NCBI RefSeq assembly: GCF_022113815.1
Contig: NZ_SGOM01000004.1
Location: 1-64,000 of the forward strand
DNA length: 64,000 bases
Direction: 5' to 3'
DNA from: Vibrio cincinnatiensis
GTDB taxonomy: Bacteria; Pseudomonadota; Gammaproteobacteria; Enterobacterales; Vibrionaceae
This document shows, one piece after another, positions 56,986-64,000 of this stretch. Each line of letters begins with the position of its first letter. Position 1 is the stretch's first letter. The notes beneath the pieces were generated by a model. It ran no database searches. It was not told where the DNA came from and worked only from the letters and a program-made list of their open reading frames with translations. The position numbers and the translations under genes are program-made.

Positions 56986-58437
56986 TTAAAAGCCACGCAT
57001 CTGAATACGACGTAAAAATTCGGTCATGATTCGGTCATACAGTAAATCCCCCAGAAAGGCATCTTCTACGTGGTGATCAATACTTGGGTTATCGTTAACT
57101 TCAATCACATACACTTGTCCATCAATCTCTTTGAGATCGACGCCATACAATCCACTGCCGATCAAGTTTGCCGCCTTTACTGCCACATCTACGACAGCTT
57201 TGGGCACTTGTTTTAGATCCAACGTTTCAAAGCCACCGGAAGAGACGCGACCACTGCTATGGTGTTGATAGATTTGCCAGTGACCACGGCTCATCATGTA
57301 TTTACAGGCATAAATAGCTTGGCGGTTCATGACGCCTATTCGCCAGTCAAAATCGGTGGGCATAAAGGCTTGTGCTAAAATTAACGCACTTTTGTTAAAT
57401 AATTCTGTGGCTTCTTTTTCTAGCTCTTGCTCATTGCGTACTTTGACGACACCTCGTGAGAAGGCACCATCAGGAATTTTTAGTACCATGGGGAAATCTA
57501 GTTGCCCCATGAGGTAGCTTTTCCAGTTTTCATCAAAACCTTGCACGATGACACTTTTCGGCGCAGGCACGTTATTGCGTTGCAATAACTCGGTTAGAAA
57601 AACCTTGTTCGTACACTTCATGATGGACTCTGAATCATCCATCACAATCAGTCCCATTTTTTCTGCAGTTTTGGCAAAGCGATAGGTGTAGTTGCTGATA
57701 TTGGTTGTTGCACGAATAAACAAACCATCAAACTCGCCAAGGCGGGAGAGATCATCAGGAGAAATGAGTTCCAAGTTCATCCCTAGCCGATTAGCGGCCC
57801 GACGGAAACGTTTAAGAGCGGAGGCATCGGAGGGAGGCATCTTTTCCTCCTCATCCACCAGCATGGCGATATCGTAACGGTATTTCTTTTCTTGTTTGGG
57901 TTTGCGCCAAATTTTGCTAGAAAACAGTTCCAGTGATTCAATAAAAAAATCTTGTTCGCTATCTTGCAAGTCTTGAAAAGGAAAGGGGGCAATCTTATGG
58001 ATTTGCCACTGATCGTGAATTTTATTCATTTCCAGTTCAATGACGGGCACCATAAATTGTTCAAACAAACGCTGAGCCAGCTTTTCTAACCCTTTTTCTG
58101 GTGTGCGACCAAAATAGATTTTACAGTGAATGGCCTCGATGTTCTTACACAGCTTATTGAGTTTGACTAACCCTGATGAAAGTAAAAATGGTTGGTTAAT
58201 ATCATTAATAGCCATGACTCTCGGGATCACACGATGCCCCCGAGCTTCTGCTAATAGAGAACAGTAATAGCCTGTACTCATATAATCATAATCGCGACAG
58301 AGATTAACCACTTGTACGCTGCGCTGGGTCGATTTCCATTCTGCATCTAGATATTGGTCAACACTGACGACTTGCTCTGAAGGGAAATATTGCTGCCAAT
58401 CACTGGCTTGATCGGTCACGATTAAAAGGTTTGCCAT
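56986..58437 (-). CDS. RLAN-domain RimK-like ATP-grasp ligase
   Basis: This 483-residue cytoplasmic protein has an N-terminal alpha/beta domain (about 1-180) of the RLAN type and a C-terminal RimK-like ATP-grasp domain (about 195-483). The latter has lysine and acidic ATP/Mg ligands in VLKIPDGAFSRGVVKV, YACKYMMSRG and YGVDLKEIDGQVYVIEVNDNPSID. ATP-grasp RimK relatives join amino acids to proteins or peptides. Comparative genomics has grouped RLAN/ATP-grasp genes with GNAT and C39-like peptidase genes, exactly the divergent neighbour here. The substrate is unknown. Confidence 0.88.
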   Translation of the reverse strand: MANLLIVTDQASDWQQYFPSEQVVSVDQYLDAEWKSTQRSVQVVNLCRDYDYMSTGYYCSLLAEARGHRVIPRVMAINDINQPFLLSSGLVKLNKLCKNIEAIHCKIYFGRTPEKGLEKLAQRLFEQFMVPVIELEMNKIHDQWQIHKIAPFPFQDLQDSEQDFFIESLELFSSKIWRKPKQEKKYRYDIAMLVDEEEKMPPSDASALKRFRRAANRLGMNLELISPDDLSRLGEFDGLFIRATTNISNYTYRFAKTAEKMGLIVMDDSESIMKCTNKVFLTELLQRNNVPAPKSVIVQGFDENWKSYLMGQLDFPMVLKIPDGAFSRGVVKVRNEQELEKEATELFNKSALILAQAFMPTDFDWRIGVMNRQAIYACKYMMSRGHWQIYQHHSSGRVSSGGFETLDLKQVPKAVVDVAVKAANLIGSGLYGVDLKEIDGQVYVIEVNDNPSIDHHVEDAFLGDLLYDRIMTEFLRRIQMRGF

Positions 58438-58518
58438 CGCTATATTCTTCCTAAATCAATAGGTCTATGATTGAAACACAATCTTACCAACCACTTTTTC
58501 ATCCAGTAAGGACGTCGT

Positions 58519-59607
58519 ATGGACTTTCGTCTTGCGAAAAGTGCTGATCTCGCTGCGCTTAATGCGTTAGAACAACAGCTGTTTGATGGAGACAAAATCT
58601 CTCCACGTCAAATGAAGCGTTTTTTACATTCCAGCCATTCGGTGATTTTTGTTGCCGATTCCGGTGACGAACTGGCTGGTTATGCTTTGCTACTATTTCA
58701 TCAAGGTACACAGCTCTCAAGGTTGTATTCGATTGCCGTTAAACCTGACTTCAGAGGCCGGAGGATTGCTCAAACATTGGTTGAGCAATGCGAGCGAGCC
58801 GCTCTTGATCAAGGCTTCACTACATTACGGCTAGAAGTCCGTGAAGACAATATAGCAGCAATAAAATTGTATGAAAGAATGGGCTACCAAACCTTGAAAT
58901 GTTTGATCCACTATTACGATGATTTATGTGATGGCCGTCGAATGCAAAAGCGTTTGACTCCACATGGGCCGAAAGTGTTATTGCCTATGCCGCTTTATGT
59001 ACAAACCACGCCCTTTACTTGTGGAGCGGCTTGCCTATTAATGAGTTTTGCTTGTTTGGATACTCACTTTGAGCCGAGCCGTACCCAAGAGCTGCAATTA
59101 TGGCGAGAAGCCACGACGATTTTTATGGCGGCTGGGCATGGGGGATGCAGTGGACAAGGATTGGCTCTGGCTGCGGCTAAGCGTGGCTTTCATGTTGAAT
59201 TATGGAATCAATCACAAGGCACCCCTTTTATTGACAGTGTTCGTGATGCGAATAAAAAAACGGTGATTGAGTTAGTCCACCAAGATTTTTGCCAGCAACT
59301 GAATGAGCAAGCGGTTGCAATTATCGATGCGCCACCGAGTCAGTTGCAGCTTGAAACTTGGGTAAATCAAGGTGCATGTGTGTTATTGCTGATCAGTACT
59401 TATCGTTTTGATGGAAAAAAGGAACCACACTGGATTGTTCTTAGCGGTATGAGTGAGAAATTTTTCTTCTTCCACGATCCTCATGCTGAATCTGAGCAAC
59501 ATGCTATGGCATCGGCTTATGTTCCGGTGGGGAAAAAAGCGTTATCACAGATCATTGGTTTTGGTAAGCAAAAGCAAATCGCCTGCGTTGTGATTAATCG
59601 CGCTTGA
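58519..59607 (+). CDS. GNAT acetyltransferase fused to C39-like peptidase domain
   Basis: This 362-residue fusion has a GNAT domain at about 1-150 (acetyl-CoA loop VKPDFRGRRIAQTLVEQ, then ENIAAIKLYERMGY-type motif B). A papain-like C39-family domain follows at about 158-362, with Cys168 in QTTPFTCGAACL, His304 in PHWIVL and Asp320 in HDPH, so the triad looks intact. GNAT and C39 together suggest acetylation and cleavage or trans-peptidation of a small peptide. It is divergent from the RLAN/ATP-grasp gene, sharing an 81-base spacer. A hairpin terminator follows. Confidence 0.88.
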   Translation: MDFRLAKSADLAALNALEQQLFDGDKISPRQMKRFLHSSHSVIFVADSGDELAGYALLLFHQGTQLSRLYSIAVKPDFRGRRIAQTLVEQCERAALDQGFTTLRLEVREDNIAAIKLYERMGYQTLKCLIHYYDDLCDGRRMQKRLTPHGPKVLLPMPLYVQTTPFTCGAACLLMSFACLDTHFEPSRTQELQLWREATTIFMAAGHGGCSGQGLALAAAKRGFHVELWNQSQGTPFIDSVRDANKKTVIELVHQDFCQQLNEQAVAIIDAPPSQLQLETWVNQGACVLLLISTYRFDGKKEPHWIVLSGMSEKFFFFHDPHAESEQHAMASAYVPVGKKALSQIIGFGKQKQIACVVINRA

Positions 59608-59625
59608 GTTTATTTGATTTTATGG

Positions 59626-59667
59626 AGTCTAAATGACCTGTTTTAAATGGGTCGTTTAGACTTTTTT
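59626..59667 (+). terminator. Terminator of the GNAT-C39 gene
   Basis: AGTCTAAATGACC pairs with GGTCGTTTAGACT, with one wobble, followed by a T6 run. Each arm also contains a GT-N7-AC motif, annotated separately. Confidence 0.85.
59627..59661. promoter_or_regulatory. Two NorR-like GT-N7-AC sites upstream of nnrS
   Basis: GTCTAAATGAC (59627-59637) and GTCGTTTAGAC (59651-59661) both fit the NorR core GT-N7-AC, with centres 24 bases apart. They lie about 110 and 85 bases upstream of the start expected from the sigma-54 promoter, in the normal range for enhancer sites. They coincide with the arms of the terminator, so one function may be accidental. Confidence 0.45.
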
Positions 59668-59714
59668 ATTGAGTTTTGTTTTTTTAACTTTTTGTTTTTA
59701 ATTGTATTTAATAC

Positions 59715-59730
59715 TGGCGCGATTTATGCG
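59715..59730 (+). promoter_or_regulatory. Sigma-54 promoter of nnrS
   Basis: TGGCGCGATTTATGCG matches the -24/-12 consensus with GG (59716-59717) and GC (59728-59729) exactly ten bases apart. Transcription would start near 59741, about 37 bases before the GTG start of nnrS. Sigma-54 dependence fits control by NorR, reported for nnrS in V. cholerae. Confidence 0.75.
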
Positions 59731-59777
59731 TAGTGTTACGCATGAGAGTGTAGACGATTACGTCATGAGGAGCCACC

Positions 59778-60962
59778 GTGTTAAATATTGTCGATAAACG
59801 TATCGAAGAAAAGATTCCTGCCGTACTTCGGTTAGGGTTTCGTCCTTTCTTTTTGCTAGGAAGCATATACGCCATCATTGCTATTGGTTTGTGGGTGTGG
59901 ATGTTTCAAACGGGCCAGCCGACAGGGTTAGCGGTTCCCGCTCTTTGGTGGCATGTGCATGAAATGCTGTTTGGCTTTGCAATGGCGATTGTTGTGGGGT
60001 TTTTATTGACCGCGGTACAAAACTGGACGGGAATTCCCGGCACAAAGCGATATCGATTAGCTCTGCTGGTGGCCTTGTGGTTAGCCGTTCGTGTTCTCTT
60101 TTGGACTCCCGCGCCTTTATGGTTAACGTCAAGTATTGAGGCGATATTTTTGGCCTTAACGGCCTACGAAATTGGCATTCGAGTGGTAAAAGCGAAGGGG
60201 TGGCGTAATATTTTCTTTATCCCTCTTTTTTTACTGGCAATCGCTGCCAATTTTGCCAGCTATGCAACGATTAAAGGAATGCCTCCTTTTTCCTCTTCTG
60301 CGGTATGGCTGGCGATGTTATGGTGGTTTACACTCTTGCTTTCCATCATGGGGGGGCGAGTGATCCCTTTCTTTACCGCTCGTCGTTTTCAATTTTCGAA
60401 ACCTGAAGCCAATCAATGGCTGGATCTTTTGGCTAATGCTCCGTTAGTGGTGCTGTTTATTCTTAGCTTCTTCCCGTTAAGCATGGCTCAGTTTGGCCAG
60501 CCGACTATGGTGTTTGCTGGTTTGGCTCAGTTGGTTCGCTGTTTACGTTGGAAACCATGGCGAACTTACCAAGAACCTTTAGTTTGGTCGTTGCACTTGT
60601 TCTATTTTTGCATTCCATTGAGTCTGTTACTGCGTGGTTTACTCGATAACGCATTCATTACCCATAACTTAATCCACCTATTTGCGATAGGAGCTTTAGC
60701 GGGATTAATTTTAACGATGATTGCACGGGTCACCATGGGGCACACAGGGCGGGCGATTTATCAAGGTCCTCGTATGTCGTTGGCCTTTATCGCACTGTTG
60801 CTGTCGGCTTGTATACGCGCGTTGGGTGTTGCTATTTGGCCGGTACAAATGATGTTATGGGTGAATATCAGTGCTGTTTTATGGATGGGGGCTTTTGCTC
60901 TGTTTGTCATTAAATTTGCAGGGATGTTACTTACGCCTCGCGTCGATGGCCATCCGGGATAA
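59778..60962 (+). CDS. nnrS: NnrS family heme-copper membrane protein
   Basis: NnrS has 394 residues and about twelve hydrophobic segments. FRPFFLLGSIYAI at the N-terminus, LWWHVHEMLFGFAMAIVVGF (conserved histidines) and ARVTMGHTGRAIYQGP are family motifs. NnrS proteins contain heme and copper and lessen nitric-oxide damage, protecting iron-containing pools; they do not themselves remove much NO. The start is GTG with AGGAG upstream. A sigma-54 promoter and NorR-like sites precede it. Single-gene transcript. Confidence 0.93.
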   Translation: MLNIVDKRIEEKIPAVLRLGFRPFFLLGSIYAIIAIGLWVWMFQTGQPTGLAVPALWWHVHEMLFGFAMAIVVGFLLTAVQNWTGIPGTKRYRLALLVALWLAVRVLFWTPAPLWLTSSIEAIFLALTAYEIGIRVVKAKGWRNIFFIPLFLLAIAANFASYATIKGMPPFSSSAVWLAMLWWFTLLLSIMGGRVIPFFTARRFQFSKPEANQWLDLLANAPLVVLFILSFFPLSMAQFGQPTMVFAGLAQLVRCLRWKPWRTYQEPLVWSLHLFYFCIPLSLLLRGLLDNAFITHNLIHLFAIGALAGLILTMIARVTMGHTGRAIYQGPRMSLAFIALLLSACIRALGVAIWPVQMMLWVNISAVLWMGAFALFVIKFAGMLLTPRVDGHPG

Positions 60963-60973
60963 TCGAAAAGACA

Positions 60974-60998
60974 GCCTCCCCCTCCGGATGAGGGAGGC
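60974..60998 (-). terminator. Hairpin between nnrS and the deaminase gene
   Basis: GCCTCCC and GGGAGGC form a 7-bp GC stem. On the minus strand it is followed by TGTCTTTTC, so it mainly fits the deaminase gene; it may also end nnrS transcription. Confidence 0.65.
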
Positions 60999-61017
60999 AT
61001 TTCAACCACAGATTCAA

Positions 61018-62022
61018 TTAATGTTGAGCCATAAAATCCGTCACTTGTTGTGTTAGACGCTGTTTTTCCTCATCACTGATAAAGCTGGCTTCAATCGCGT
61101 TGAGGGTAAATTGTGCTAATTCGGCTTTAGTCATAGGGTGAGCGTCCGCTACCGCAAGGAAGTTATCTGTCATGTAGCCACCAAAGTAGGCGGGGTCATC
61201 AGAATTAATGGTTACACAGAGCCCTTGTCGTAATAATTCCACCACATTATGTTGAGACATTTCTTGAAAAACGTTGAGTTTTAGATTGGACAATGGACAA
61301 ACCGTCAACGGCATTCGTGTCTTAATTAATTGTTCTACTAATCCAGCGTCTTCGACACAGCGTACTCCGTGATCAACCCGTTGAACCTGTAATAACTCCA
61401 TCGCATGACGGATATTTTGTGCTGGGCCTTCTTCTCCAGCGTGGGCTACGGTCAGAAAACCTGCCTCACGAGCTTTGGCAAACACGCGCATAAATTTCTC
61501 GGGTGGGTTACCTTGCTCGGACGAGTCTAGCCCGACACCAATAATTTTATCTCGATATGGTAAAGCTTGTTCTAGGGTTAGTAATGCCTCTTCTTCGCTG
61601 AGATGGCGTAAAAAGCACAGGATCAGTTGGCTGGATATGCCTAATTGATGTTTTGCTTGTTCCAGTGCTCGGCTAATGCCGTTGATGACGGTATCAAAGG
61701 CAATTCCACGGGCGGTATGTGTTTGAGGGTCAAAGAAAATTTCCGTGTGTATGACATTGTCTTGTTGGCAACGCAATAGATAAGCCCACGCTAAATCAAA
61801 AAAATCTTGCTCGTGGATTAAGACATTCGCCCCTTGATAGTAGATATCTAAAAAGTCTTGTAAGTTTGAAAACTGATAAGCCTCACGCACTTGTTGAGGG
61901 GATCGGAAAGGTATTTCGATTTGGTTACGTTGCGCCAGTTCAAACATTAATTCTGGCTCCAATGAGCCTTCGATATGCAGATGGAGTTCGACTTTAGGCA
62001 GTTGCTGAATAAATGGTTTCAT
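61018..62022 (-). CDS. add: Adenine/adenosine deaminase (add, riboswitch-controlled)
   Basis: This 334-residue zinc-dependent deaminase of the metal-dependent hydrolase superfamily has zinc ligands His14 and His16 (LHLHIEGSLEP), AHAGEEG and the Asp pair SDDPAYFGG. Motifs LHLHIEGSLEP and GLDSSEQGNPPEKF are those of the adenine deaminase branch rather than classical E. coli adenosine deaminase (LHRHLDG). In V. vulnificus the orthologous gene is called add, so the symbol is kept while the likely substrate is adenine. An adenine riboswitch precedes it, which fits salvage of adenine to hypoxanthine. Confidence 0.9.
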   Translation of the reverse strand: MKPFIQQLPKVELHLHIEGSLEPELMFELAQRNQIEIPFRSPQQVREAYQFSNLQDFLDIYYQGANVLIHEQDFFDLAWAYLLRCQQDNVIHTEIFFDPQTHTARGIAFDTVINGISRALEQAKHQLGISSQLILCFLRHLSEEEALLTLEQALPYRDKIIGVGLDSSEQGNPPEKFMRVFAKAREAGFLTVAHAGEEGPAQNIRHAMELLQVQRVDHGVRCVEDAGLVEQLIKTRMPLTVCPLSNLKLNVFQEMSQHNVVELLRQGLCVTINSDDPAYFGGYMTDNFLAVADAHPMTKAELAQFTLNAIEASFISDEEKQRLTQQVTDFMAQH

Positions 62023-62030
62023 GGTTCCCT

Positions 62031-62054
62031 CTTAATCAAAAAGTTGCGATTAAG
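62031..62054 (-). promoter_or_regulatory. Hairpin next to the add ribosome-binding site
   Basis: On the minus strand CTTAATC pairs with GATTAAG across a ten-base loop, immediately followed by AGAGGG and the ATG. The stem ends where the ribosome-binding site begins. It could be part of the riboswitch expression platform or keep the site accessible. Confidence 0.5.
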
Positions 62055-62112
62055 CGCTATTCATCTGAGGTATGACGGTCATACAAAGAGAAAAGCGATC
62101 AATCACTTTACT

Positions 62113-62179
62113 CTTCGTAATCAGAATTTTACGGATTCTGGTAGAGACCCTCACACCCTATCAGTGAGGTTATACGAAG
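62113..62179 (-). promoter_or_regulatory. Adenine (purine-class) riboswitch aptamer
   Basis: On the minus strand P1 is CTTCGTA/TACGAAG in the plus-strand numbering (62173-62179 with 62113-62119). P2 is closed by TCAC/GTGA, the joining region has TCTCTACCAG and P3 is AATCCGTAAAATTCTGATT. This is the purine aptamer layout, 67 bases long. The specificity base (number 74 in the reference numbering) is U (GATT at 62122-62119), giving adenine rather than guanine binding. It lies 90 bases upstream of the add start, as in V. vulnificus. Confidence 0.93.
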
Positions 62180-62332
62180 CCAATAGTCATTATCTGCCCA
62201 GATTCACAAGCAGAAAATTGCCTCGCATAATAACGAATCGTTGAAAAAAGTCTACCGTACAAAAAAATCGCTTGAGGGGAATGGGGGGGGAGGCTAATTC
62301 GTGTTAATGCGATGAGTGCGAAAAGTACAGAA

Positions 62333-62354
62333 TAGGCCAGCATAAGCTGGCCTA
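62333..62354 (-). terminator. Hairpin after dapD
   Basis: TAGGCCAGC, loop ATAA and GCTGGCCTA form a perfect 9-bp stem 20 bases after the dapD stop. The tail on the minus strand (TTCTGTACTTTT) is only moderately U-rich. Confidence 0.7.
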
Positions 62355-62373
62355 GTAGTAATGGAATGAAGAT

Positions 62374-63405
62374 TTAGTTATTGCTGTGTAACTCGCTATT
62401 GAGTTCCACGGCAGATTTGTTCGCTAAGCACTCCACTTGGCCTGTCTGTGAATTACGGCGGAAGAGTAAGTCGGAAACACCAGCCAGTTCACGGGCTTTA
62501 ATGATTTCTACTTCGTTGCCTTCTTTATCCAGCATACGGACTTTGGTTCCAGCGGTAACATAGAGGCCAGACTCAACGGTACAGCGATCACCCAATGGGA
62601 AACCAAGGCCAGCGTTAGCACCAAGCAATGAATTTTCACCAATAGATACCACAACTTTGCCCCCACCAGAGAGGGTACCCATAATGGAAGCCCCTCCACC
62701 GATATCTGAGCCATTGCCAACCATCACGCCAGCCGAAATGCGCCCTTCGACCATACTCACCCCAGTGGTTCCGGCATTAAAGTTGATAAAGCCTTCGTGC
62801 ATGACGGTTGTTCCTTCGCCCACATGAGCGCCAAGACGAACACGCGAGGTATCGGCAATACGTACACCTGTTGGAACAATGTAATCCACCATTTTAGGGA
62901 ATTTATCCACACAATCGACACTTAATGAGCGTCCTGCTAAGCGAGCTTCAATTTGGCGCTCTGCCAGCTCAGGTAGGTCAATCGGGCCTTCATTGGTCCA
63001 TGCAATATTGTGTAGTAGGCCAAAAATACCGTCGAGCACGGTGCCATGAGGCTGAACCAAACGGTGTGAAATGAGTTGAAGCTTCAGGAAGCCTTCTGAC
63101 ACGCTTTGTGGTTTATCATCAGAAGCGAGGATCACCAACACTAATGGCTGAGCTGATTTGGCGGCTTTATCGGCGAAGGCTGCATTGGCCGCTTGACCAT
63201 TGGCCGCAAAAGCATTGGCTAATTGTGCGCTTTGTTCTGCTGAGACTTCTAGCGTTTGGTTACCTTGCAAATAACCAGAAATATTCGCCAAAGCACTCAC
63301 CAGTGCATCACTTGGGTTAAGAACGGGATGAGGGAAAAATGCCTCAACGATTTTTCCGTCACGATTTTTTGTGGCCGTACCAAAGCCAAGGGCAAAATTC
63401 GCCAT
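62374..63405 (-). CDS. dapD: Tetrahydrodipicolinate N-succinyltransferase
   Basis: DapD has 343 residues of the long Vibrio/Pseudomonas type (E. coli has 274). It transfers succinate to tetrahydrodipicolinate in lysine and diaminopimelate synthesis. The C-terminal half contains hexapeptide repeats for a left-handed beta helix (GAHVGEGTTVMHEGFINFNA, SDIGGGASIMGTLSGGGK and SIGENSLLGANAG). The N-terminal half is the extra domain of this subtype. GGAGAA precedes the ATG. It is a single-gene transcript between the add leader and yebG. Confidence 0.95.
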   Translation of the reverse strand: MANFALGFGTATKNRDGKIVEAFFPHPVLNPSDALVSALANISGYLQGNQTLEVSAEQSAQLANAFAANGQAANAAFADKAAKSAQPLVLVILASDDKPQSVSEGFLKLQLISHRLVQPHGTVLDGIFGLLHNIAWTNEGPIDLPELAERQIEARLAGRSLSVDCVDKFPKMVDYIVPTGVRIADTSRVRLGAHVGEGTTVMHEGFINFNAGTTGVSMVEGRISAGVMVGNGSDIGGGASIMGTLSGGGKVVVSIGENSLLGANAGLGFPLGDRCTVESGLYVTAGTKVRMLDKEGNEVEIIKARELAGVSDLLFRRNSQTGQVECLANKSAVELNSELHSNN

Positions 63406-63631
63406 GTGAGTTCTCCATAAATAGGGATTAATTCCATCATATCGCTGATGATTTAACGCTGCTGCACGTTAGGCTTACCTTTACTTGGGTGAGTCATTAT
63501 GAGTGAGCGGTGTTATTGCGACTTCAAGGGTATCTTAAAGAGAGTCTGAGAGGGAAGAAAGAGGTGAGCACTGATCCGTCTGTAGACCGATACCTTTTGT
63601 CTTCTTAGCGATAGATATGTCTTTTTAGATA

Positions 63632-63655
63632 GAAAAACCGCTGCTGGGCAGCGGC
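63632..63655 (-). terminator. Terminator of yebG
   Basis: CCGCTGC, TGG, GCAGCGG form a 7-bp stem; on the minus strand U5 follows. It lies ten bases after the yebG stop. Confidence 0.88.
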
Positions 63656-63664
63656 TTGACCTTA

Positions 63665-63958
63665 TTAAGCGGCATCATCAACCGATTCATCACTTTTTGC
63701 TGCTTTGGGTTTTTTCGGTGGGGTCGGCTTACGTTTCGCCCCCAGAGCGATTAACACCTCTTCTTTATTTTGTGCTAAGAAGAGCGCGAGTTCTTCTTGC
63801 TTGCTTTCTTCTTCGATCAGAGCGCTTTTACCTAACAGATCGAATAACTCATCTGCCATATCCAGCATTTTGTCATAAGCGTCAGCTTCGGCTTTCGAGG
63901 TAAAAGTCATTTTCTCTTCTCCGTTGCGCTCCACCACGTACTTAACGATGACGGCCAT
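63665..63958 (-). CDS. yebG: DNA-damage-inducible protein YebG
   Basis: YebG has 97 residues (E. coli 96), a small acidic helical protein of the SOS response without a known biochemical role. MAVIVKYVVERNGEEKMTF and MLDMADELFDLL match the family. The tail is a lysine/proline/alanine-rich linker ending in Asp and Ala. AGAGG lies upstream of the ATG. The sequence just upstream ends in half of a LexA box cut by the window edge. Confidence 0.93.
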   Translation of the reverse strand: MAVIVKYVVERNGEEKMTFTSKAEADAYDKMLDMADELFDLLGKSALIEEESKQEELALFLAQNKEEVLIALGAKRKPTPPKKPKAAKSDESVDDAA

Positions 63959-63992
63959 GGTTCATCCTCTACATTGTGCTAAAAATTACTGG

Positions 63993-64000
63993 CTGTTTAT
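63993..64000. promoter_or_regulatory. Half of a probable LexA box upstream of yebG
   Basis: CTGTTTAT is the left half of the LexA consensus CTGT-N8-ACAG; the window ends inside the spacer. It lies 35 bases from the yebG start. yebG is a LexA-repressed gene in E. coli. Confidence 0.5.

Noticed and set aside
61018..62022. E. coli-type adenosine deaminase
   Set aside because: The zinc motif LHLHIEGSLEP and the GLDSSEQG block belong to the adenine deaminase branch; E. coli Add has LHRHLDG.

Overview
The window is a stretch of Vibrio chromosome (family Vibrionaceae). Protein sequences and gene order (mtn-cobD-btuF, two gltBD pairs, yhcC-arcB, arcA, thrLABC, grcA, nfo, ung, nupC, deoCABD, serB, a PilZ protein, radA, a second EF-G, HD-GYP, nnrS, dapD, yebG) match what I remember of Vibrio cholerae chromosome 1. 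An adenine-class purine riboswitch in front of the deaminase gene is the arrangement known from Vibrio vulnificus add. Base composition looks moderate (mid-40s percent G+C by eye). No rRNA, tRNA, CRISPR array, transposase or integrase is visible.

Layout. 1-1205: the only clearly accessory piece, a tandem array of interlocked small genes encoding membrane proteins and glycine-zipper-like peptides, with one decayed copy. 1279-5000 (minus): a TRIC-family membrane protein, the mtn-cobD-btuF operon and a DUF1499 lipoprotein. 5084-17386 (minus): two complete but different glutamate synthase operons in tandem. 17916-24346: YhcC and the ArcB sensor, a small lipoprotein, the ArcA regulator, a DUF3293 protein, an RraA-like protein and a small outer-membrane barrel. 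24575-29514: threonine operon with leader peptide and attenuator. 29618-33231: GrcA under a twin FNR-box promoter, endonuclease IV, a possible 42-residue ORF, uracil glycosylase, a hemerythrin-like protein and a DUF3545 protein. 33920-37163: AGCS symporter, YaaA, a 47-residue protein and a TatD-family hydrolase.

37407-43430 is a nucleoside uptake and catabolism block (nupC, deoC, deoA, deoB, deoD). 43481-51471 holds YtjB, SerB, a two-motif PilZ protein, RadA and a second elongation factor G. 51621-56914 (minus) has an acyl-CoA synthetase, a GAF/HD-GYP protein, a chromate-type transporter and a ZntB-like channel. 56986-59607 is a divergent pair, an RLAN/ATP-grasp ligase and a GNAT-C39 peptidase-like fusion, which looks like an uncharacterised peptide-ligase system. 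59778-63958 has NnrS behind a sigma-54 promoter, the riboswitch-controlled deaminase, DapD and YebG.

Regulatory themes: oxygen control (ArcA, ArcB, FNR boxes at arcA and grcA), nucleoside and purine salvage (CRP-like sites at nupC, a structured deoC leader, the adenine riboswitch), nitric-oxide defence (sigma-54 plus NorR-like sites at nnrS), and cyclic-di-GMP (PilZ and HD-GYP proteins). The best candidates for undescribed biology are the hypervariable array at 1-1205, the RLAN/ATP-grasp plus GNAT-C39 pair, and the structured leaders of deoC and the AGCS symporter.
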